Of a stretch of DNA of 35,891 bases, positions 32,203-35,891 are shown in pieces. A program made the position numbers and the translations under genes. The notes under the pieces are model-generated. The model worked only from the letters and a program-made list of their open reading frames with translations. It did not search any database and was not told the DNA's origin. The DNA is taken from NCBI GenBank assembly GCA_022823865.1, contig JAJEHF010000061.1, positions 1 through 35,891 on the forward strand, read 5' to 3'. Every line of letters begins with the position of its first letter. Within the stretch, counting starts at the first letter, position 1. The DNA is from Bryobacterales bacterium (lineage in GTDB: Bacteria > Acidobacteriota > Terriglobia > Bryobacterales > UBA6623).

Positions 32203-33198
32203 ATGCTGGCCGAAGACACGATGTTGCATGGCGCAACGGAACAGATCGACGCCGTTCGCGCGCAGATCCAGCGTGTGATTGTCGGCCACGAGCGCGTGGT
32301 CGACGGCGTGCTGAACGCTTTGCTGTCTGGCGGCCACGTGTTGCTCGAGGGCGTGCCCGGCCTCGGCAAGACAACCTTGCTGAGGACGCTCGGCCGCGCG
32401 CTGCACCTAGACTACTCGCGGATCCAGTTCACCCCCGACCTGATGCCCGCGGACATCCTGGGCAGTGTCGTGATGGACACCAACGAGCTCGGCGCCAAGG
32501 CGCTCCGGTTCGAGAAGGGCCCTGTCTTCGCGCATCTCGTGCTGGCCGACGAAATCAACCGCGCAACGCCGCGCACGCAGTCGGCGCTGCTGGAGGCCAT
32601 GCAGGAGAAGACTGTCACCAGCGGAACGACAACGCACGAGCTTGACGAGCCGTTCTTGGTGATGGCCACGCAAAACCCGCTCGAGATGGAAGGGACCTAC
32701 CCGTTGCCCGAGGCCCAGTTGGATCGCTTCTTGCTCAAACTTCTGGTGGAGTATCCCGAGCGCGAAGACCTCACCGCCATCGTGGATCGCACGGCGGACA
32801 CCACTCCCTTGGAGGTCGATGCGATCTTGGACCGCGATCAGATCCTCGAACTGCGACGCGCCGCGTCGCAGACCCTGGTGGCACCCCACGTTCGCGACTA
32901 CGCCATCAGCCTGGTCCTCGCCACGCAGCCTCGCCCGGGCAGGGAGTACGCCTTGGCGCGCAAGTACGTCCGCTACGGCAGTTCGCCTCGCGGAGCGCAA
33001 GCGCTCGTGCTATGCGGGCGCGTCAGGGCGCTGATGCAGGGGCGGCTGCACGTCAGCACGGACGATGTTCGGGAGTTGGCTCTTCCGGCCCTGCGTCATC
33101 GGATCATCCTGAACTTCGACGCTCACGCTGACGGGCGGACCGAAGACGACCTCCTGCTCGAAATGCTCGAGTCCTTGCCCGAGCCCACGATGCCCTAG
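32203..33198 (+). CDS. MoxR-family AAA+ ATPase
   Basis: A 331-residue cytoplasmic AAA+ chaperone-type ATPase. Walker A is G-V-P-G-L-G-K-T (50-57), Walker B L-V-L-A-D-E (112-117) with the N-R-A that follows, and sensor 1 is Asn158 in A-T-Q-N-P. E-M-E-G-T-Y-P-L-P-E-A-Q-L-D-R-F is the MoxR hallmark (about 161-176). MoxR proteins help assemble or activate partner complexes, usually with a DUF58 and von Willebrand A proteins encoded next door. Those partners are absent here: the following gene is an unrelated enzyme. Its only operon partner is the acidic membrane protein, whose stop directly abuts its ATG; AAGGA 11 bases upstream is the ribosome site. Confidence 0.93.
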   Translation: MLAEDTMLHGATEQIDAVRAQIQRVIVGHERVVDGVLNALLSGGHVLLEGVPGLGKTTLLRTLGRALHLDYSRIQFTPDLMPADILGSVVMDTNELGAKALRFEKGPVFAHLVLADEINRATPRTQSALLEAMQEKTVTSGTTTHELDEPFLVMATQNPLEMEGTYPLPEAQLDRFLLKLLVEYPEREDLTAIVDRTADTTPLEVDAILDRDQILELRRAASQTLVAPHVRDYAISLVLATQPRPGREYALARKYVRYGSSPRGAQALVLCGRVRALMQGRLHVSTDDVRELALPALRHRIILNFDAHADGRTEDDLLLEMLESLPEPTMP

Positions 33199-33354
33199 GC
33201 CGTGGGGCCGGCAGACCCGCAAATTCCGGCTGCGGCATTCCAAGCCGCCCCAACACGGCCCTCAGTGCCGTAGAATGTTGCGCGGCTGCCGACGATTCGC
33301 GGTCCTGCGCAGTTGAGGGCCGATCCACTGGTAGCCGAGGTTAAGGCGGCAAGG

Positions 33355-34599
33355 ATGCGGCGACGCAGTTTCCTCCAGGGCTCTGGCGCGATAGCGGCAG
33401 GCCTTGGCACAACGCGCATGGCCGCGCTCCCAGCGGCGGCCGGCCTCGCAGCGAGCTCGAAGGCGGGAACCATGAAAGTCACGGGTGTGAAAACGATCCT
33501 TCTGGACAACGTCCAGCCTTACATCGGCCATCGCAAGTGGCTGTTCGTCCAGCTGACCACGGACGAGGGCCTCGTCGGCTTGGGCGAGCGGCCGACCGGC
33601 GGCGTGACCAACCTGAAGTCGCAGATCGACCTGCTGCACGATCTGTGCGAGCGGTTCGTCATCGGCCAGAGCCCCTTCAACGTGGAGCGGATCTGGCAGG
33701 ACATGTACACCAGCTCGCACGACTACCGCCACCCGAGCCTCTACTCCGTCCCGGCGCTGTCCGCCATCGAAATGGCCTGCTGGGACTTGGTCGGGAAAGC
33801 TACCGACCAACCCGTGTACAACTTGCTGGGCGGCCAGTATCATGACCGGCTCCGCGCCTACGCCTACATGAATACCCAGGGAGTCTGGGAAGACCCCGAA
33901 CTCGCCGGGAGGCGGGCCGAGGAACTCGTCAGGGCAGGGAATACTGCCTGCAAGCTGGATCCGTTTCGGCCCATCACCGGGCCGCCGCGCGACTACTCCC
34001 TCAAGACGATCCGGCATGTGGCCAAGATCTTCCGCGCAATCCGCGATGCGGTCGGCGCCGACCTCGAGATCGGCATCGGCACCCACGGCCAGTTCAGCAC
34101 GTCAGGAGCCATCCGGGTGGCCAGCATTCTCGAAGAGTTCGACCCGTTCTGGTTCGAGGAGCCCGTTCCGCCCGAGAACGTTGACGAGATGGCCCGCGTG
34201 GCGGCCCACACAAGCATCCCGATTGCCACCGGCGAGCGGCTGGTCACGAAGTTCGAGTTTTCGCAGGTGCTCGAGAAACAAGCGGCACAGATCATCCAGC
34301 TGGACGTCGGCCAGTGCGGGGGAATTCTCGAGTCCAAGAAGATCGCGGGCATGGCCGAAGCGCACTACGCGATGATCGCGCCGCACATGTACTGCGGTCC
34401 CGTTTCTGCCGCGGCGGCGGTGCAGCTCGACACATGCTCGCCGAACTTGCTGATCCAGGAATTCAACTCCAATTCCCTCCACAGCGATATCTTGCGGGAG
34501 CCGATCGACTTCAGCAACGGCTTCATCACTCCGCCGACCGGGCCCGGCCTGGGGATCGAGCTCAACGAGGAAGTTGTGAAGCGGCAGCTCTCCGCCTGA
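33355..34599 (+). CDS. Tat-exported mandelate racemase/galactonate dehydratase-like enzyme
   Basis: A 414-residue enolase-superfamily enzyme. R-R-R-S-F-L-Q-G (2-9) and a hydrophobic stretch form a twin-arginine signal, so it is probably exported folded. The capping domain runs about 40-165 and the barrel about 166-400. Visible active-site elements are Lys200 (C-K-L-D-P-F), Glu268 (W-F-E-E-P), Glu294 (T-G-E-R-L) and His344 (A-P-H-M-Y-C-G-P). The first metal-ligand site, usually Asp, reads G-I-G-T-H-G-Q-F, so assignment of that ligand is uncertain. It probably dehydrates a sugar acid; the substrate is unknown. The frame is open from TTG 33313, but ATG 33355 starts the Tat signal and has AAGG nearby. 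Confidence 0.87.
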   Translation: MRRRSFLQGSGAIAAGLGTTRMAALPAAAGLAASSKAGTMKVTGVKTILLDNVQPYIGHRKWLFVQLTTDEGLVGLGERPTGGVTNLKSQIDLLHDLCERFVIGQSPFNVERIWQDMYTSSHDYRHPSLYSVPALSAIEMACWDLVGKATDQPVYNLLGGQYHDRLRAYAYMNTQGVWEDPELAGRRAEELVRAGNTACKLDPFRPITGPPRDYSLKTIRHVAKIFRAIRDAVGADLEIGIGTHGQFSTSGAIRVASILEEFDPFWFEEPVPPENVDEMARVAAHTSIPIATGERLVTKFEFSQVLEKQAAQIIQLDVGQCGGILESKKIAGMAEAHYAMIAPHMYCGPVSAAAAVQLDTCSPNLLIQEFNSNSLHSDILREPIDFSNGFITPPTGPGLGIELNEEVVKRQLSA

Positions 34600-34683
34600 T
34601 TCCGAGCGGACTGCCGGCTCCGGCCCGGCTGACAAGGGCGGCTCGCCGCTTGCAAGTCCGAGATCCTATGGCAGCATTAGACT

Positions 34684-35262
34684 GTGATGCCGGCAACGGG
34701 AACAGAGGAGCAGCTGCTTCCAATGCTTGGGCCCCCTTGGAAAGAGAACGAGTATGGTGTCAAATTCTGCCCAGTTCGCGTTCCCGTTACGTCACCGACT
34801 CGCTATGTGTCGTACCAAGCGGCTCTCAATTTGCGCCTGCCTGGCGAGCATACCGGAGACTGGCACAAAGAAGCGTCGTTCTTTGCTATGGAGGGCAATC
34901 CGCATACCTTGGTCCTCGCTGGACCGGGAGGCTGGGGCGACTCCACGCCGAGTCTCGGCAGCAAAGGCGTGCGCGACATGGCTCACATCCTTGCTGGCTG
35001 GGTGATCCCTCCAGATTGTGGTCCGGTTTGGGTGGCCAACCACTACCGCGCAATCGCCGACTACGTGGTATTGGACACTGTGGACGGGCGCTGTCTCAGG
35101 TCCCCCAGGTATTGCCCGGTGTTCAGCATCAATCAGTGGTTGGACACCGAAGAGCAAATCGAGCACTTGGTAGAGGAATATCTCAAACCGCTAGGCGAGC
35201 AGTTCACTCCTGCAGCGCGGGCGATCCACGACGAATGGCTTCCGACCGTGGTATTTTCCTGA
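34684..35262 (+). CDS. Protein of unknown function upstream of tRNA-Tyr/tuf
   Basis: A 192-residue soluble protein that I do not recognise. It has no signal peptide or membrane span. Patches that look conserved are R-Y-V-S-Y-Q-A-A-L-N-L-R-L-P-G-E-H-T-G-D-W-H (about 40-61), a glycine-rich L-A-G-P-G-G-W-G-D-S-T-P-S-L-G-S-K-G-V-R-D-M-A, then V-W-V-A-N-H-Y-R-A-I-A-D and I-N-Q-W-L-D-T-E-E-Q-I-E. The GDWH and NHYRAIAD histidines could bind metal or catalyse, but this is a guess. The start could be GTG 34684, ATG 34687, or ATG 34723, which has GAGGAG 12 bases upstream and follows TAGACT (34678-34683), a possible -10. A small overlapping frame follows. Confidence 0.65.
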   Translation: MMPATGTEEQLLPMLGPPWKENEYGVKFCPVRVPVTSPTRYVSYQAALNLRLPGEHTGDWHKEASFFAMEGNPHTLVLAGPGGWGDSTPSLGSKGVRDMAHILAGWVIPPDCGPVWVANHYRAIADYVVLDTVDGRCLRSPRYCPVFSINQWLDTEEQIEHLVEEYLKPLGEQFTPAARAIHDEWLPTVVFS

Positions 35263-35399
35263 ATCCCAGCGAGCGATTGCCCGAGAGCGCGATGCTCGCA
35301 TTGCTTGGGCGGCTACAAGCCTCTTTGCATCTTGAGTTTCCGCAACGGCCCAGCGAGCAAGCCTGCATTGCACCGAGGTCGCGGGATAGGCTAAGATAA
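35235..35399 (+). CDS. Possible small gene overlapping the unknown gene's end
   Basis: A 54-codon frame whose ATG lies 28 bases inside the end of the preceding gene; TTG at 35277 would avoid the overlap. Its product has a regular amphipathic stretch, E-S-A-M-L-A-L-L-G-R-L-Q-A-S-L-H-L-E-F, followed by a basic tail. Such a two-gene layout resembles toxin-antitoxin or small partner pairs, but no family is recognised. The downstream tRNA promoter overlaps its last codons. This may be chance. Confidence 0.25.
   Translation: MASDRGIFLNPSERLPESAMLALLGRLQASLHLEFPQRPSEQACIAPRSRDRLR
35368..35397 (+). promoter_or_regulatory. Sigma-70-type promoter before tRNA-Tyr/tuf
   Basis: TTGCAC (35368-35373), an 18-base spacer and TAAGAT (35392-35397) form the best two-part promoter in the window. 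Transcription would begin near 35404, about 120 bases before tRNA-Tyr, and could run on into tuf. Confidence 0.55.
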
Positions 35400-35404
35400 C
35401 AGTA

Positions 35405-35434
35405 CCGGCTGTTCGGGGAACCGGCCGGCCTTTT
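35405..35434 (+). terminator. Hairpin with T-run just after the tRNA/tuf promoter
   Basis: CCGGCTGTTC (35405-35414), a three-base loop and GAACCGGCCGG (35418-35428) form a strong imperfect stem, followed by CC and four T (35431-35434). It fits an intrinsic terminator for the upstream unknown gene. If transcription starts near 35404 it lies at the very 5' end of the tRNA/tuf transcript, so its role is ambiguous. Confidence 0.5.
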
Positions 35435-35523
35435 GTAGACCGTGACGCGGCGCAGTGCTCCTGCGGAAGTAGGCACGGTGTTTGCACAAATCCACGAGGG
35501 ACGCGGACCAAGGCACCTTTTGC

Positions 35524-35610
35524 GGACGGGTGGCCGAGCGGTCAAAGGCAACAGACTGTAAATCTGTCGGGCTACGCCCTACGAAGGTTCGAATCCTTCC
35601 CCGTCCACCA
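35524..35610 (+). tRNA. tRNA-Tyr (anticodon GTA)
   Basis: An 87-base class II tRNA with a long variable arm. The acceptor stem GGACGGG (35524-35530) pairs with CCCGTCC, and CCA is encoded at the 3' end. The anticodon stem ACAGA/TCTGT encloses CTGTAAA, with GTA at 35558-35560. The T arm is GAAGG, TTCGAAT, CCTTC. In many bacteria tRNA-Tyr lies in the tRNA cluster preceding tuf; here it is the only tRNA, 58 bases before tuf, and probably in the same transcript. Confidence 0.97.
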
Positions 35611-35668
35611 GTGTTTGTGGCGGCCTTGAATTCGCGTTTCCGATCGCAGCTTACGAGGACACAGAGAC

Positions 35669-35891
35669 ATGGCAAAGGAAAAGTTTGATCGTTCGAAGCC
35701 GCACGTGAACGTGGGCACGATCGGGCACATCGACCACGGCAAGACGACGCTGACGGCGGCCATCACGCGGGTGCTGTCCAAGCACGACCCGTCCAACCAG
35801 GTGCGCTCGTTCGACTCGATCGACAACGCGCCGGAGGAGCGCGAGCGTGGCATCACGATCGCGACGGCGCACGTGGAGTACCAGACGGCCA
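35669..35891 (+). CDS. tuf: Translation elongation factor Tu (5' part)
   Basis: The first 74 codons of EF-Tu, cut by the window end. EF-Tu is the GTPase that delivers aminoacyl-tRNA to the ribosome. The opening [18 protein letters not shown] is followed by the G1 loop G-H-I-D-H-G-K-T-T and switch I with E-E-R-E-R-G-I-T-I. The insert [20 protein letters not shown], as I remember it, resembles Acidobacteriota EF-Tu, the main taxonomic clue here. GAGG 10 bases before the ATG is the ribosome site. Codon choice is strongly biased to G/C in third positions, as expected for a highly expressed gene. Confidence 0.97.
   Translation, partial: MAKEKFDRSKPHVNVGTIGHIDHGKTTLTAAITRVLSKHDPSNQVRSFDSIDNAPEERERGITIATAHVEYQTA

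Noticed and set aside
33262-34086. 274-codon minus-strand frame
   Set aside because: Antisense to the mandelate racemase-family gene; no start signals or motifs.
34314-35399. 361-codon plus-strand frame
   Set aside because: Its first part shadows the enolase-family gene and the unknown gene in another frame. Only its last 54 codons (35235-35399) were kept as a doubtful small gene.
1-35891. CRISPR arrays, rRNA genes, prophage or intact insertion sequences
   Set aside because: No regularly spaced repeats, rRNA-like sequence, phage structural genes or complete transposase were seen on either strand.

Overview
The window is GC-rich bacterial chromosome with about thirty closely packed protein genes, one tRNA and the 5' end of tuf. 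The best phylum guess is Acidobacteriota. The first 74 residues of EF-Tu, the two secreted TPR proteins, the sulfatase/sodium-symporter pairing and the Tat-exported enolase-superfamily enzyme all fit that phylum, and a marine or host-associated lineage is possible. This is recognition from memory, not a search. One point against it is ribosomal protein L28, which is the 78-residue form without a CxxC pair, familiar from Proteobacteria.

Layout. 1-1602 is a low-density accessory end: a scrap of an IS1595-type transposase, a palindrome, and a hicBA-like toxin-antitoxin pair in B-then-A order. 1603-4901 holds a POT-type peptide transporter (minus), a divergent MFS exporter and a MaoC-type hydratase. 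4922-14292 is mostly housekeeping: polA (minus), ilvE, a site-2 protease homologue, a quinone oxidoreductase (minus), clpP and tig (minus operon), ksgA and a secreted TPR protein. 14488-19423 is a catabolic cassette: a 51-residue membrane protein, a sodium:solute symporter, a secreted sulfatase, a PQQ-type sugar dehydrogenase and a HEAT-repeat protein. 19539-24010 carries a fosmidomycin-resistance-type MFS protein, rpmB, and a minus-strand serA/class V aminotransferase operon that probably makes serine. 24248-28591 is a minus-strand ABC export operon (ATPase, permease, adaptor). 28957-29667 is a Phd/PIN toxin-antitoxin module. 29770-33198 has a TPR lipoprotein candidate (minus) and a membrane protein/MoxR ATPase pair. 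33355-35262 has a Tat-targeted mandelate-racemase-family enzyme and a protein I do not recognise. The window ends with tRNA-Tyr(GTA) followed by tuf.

The most striking non-coding pattern is promoter architecture. Six start codons lie exactly 7 nt downstream of a TANNNT -10-like hexamer (maoC-like, ksgA, the small symporter-associated gene, the sugar dehydrogenase, the quinone oxidoreductase and the Phd antitoxin), and polA has one at 9 nt. Transcripts of these genes would be leaderless or nearly so, and the pattern also helps to choose starts. Other points worth attention are a tandem dyad repeat in the rpmB leader, a palindrome over the -35 region of the ABC operon promoter, a Pol I that seems to have lost its proofreading site, and the unrecognised gene (possibly with a small overlapping ORF) just upstream of tRNA-Tyr/tuf. 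I found no CRISPR array, rRNA, intact insertion sequence or prophage.
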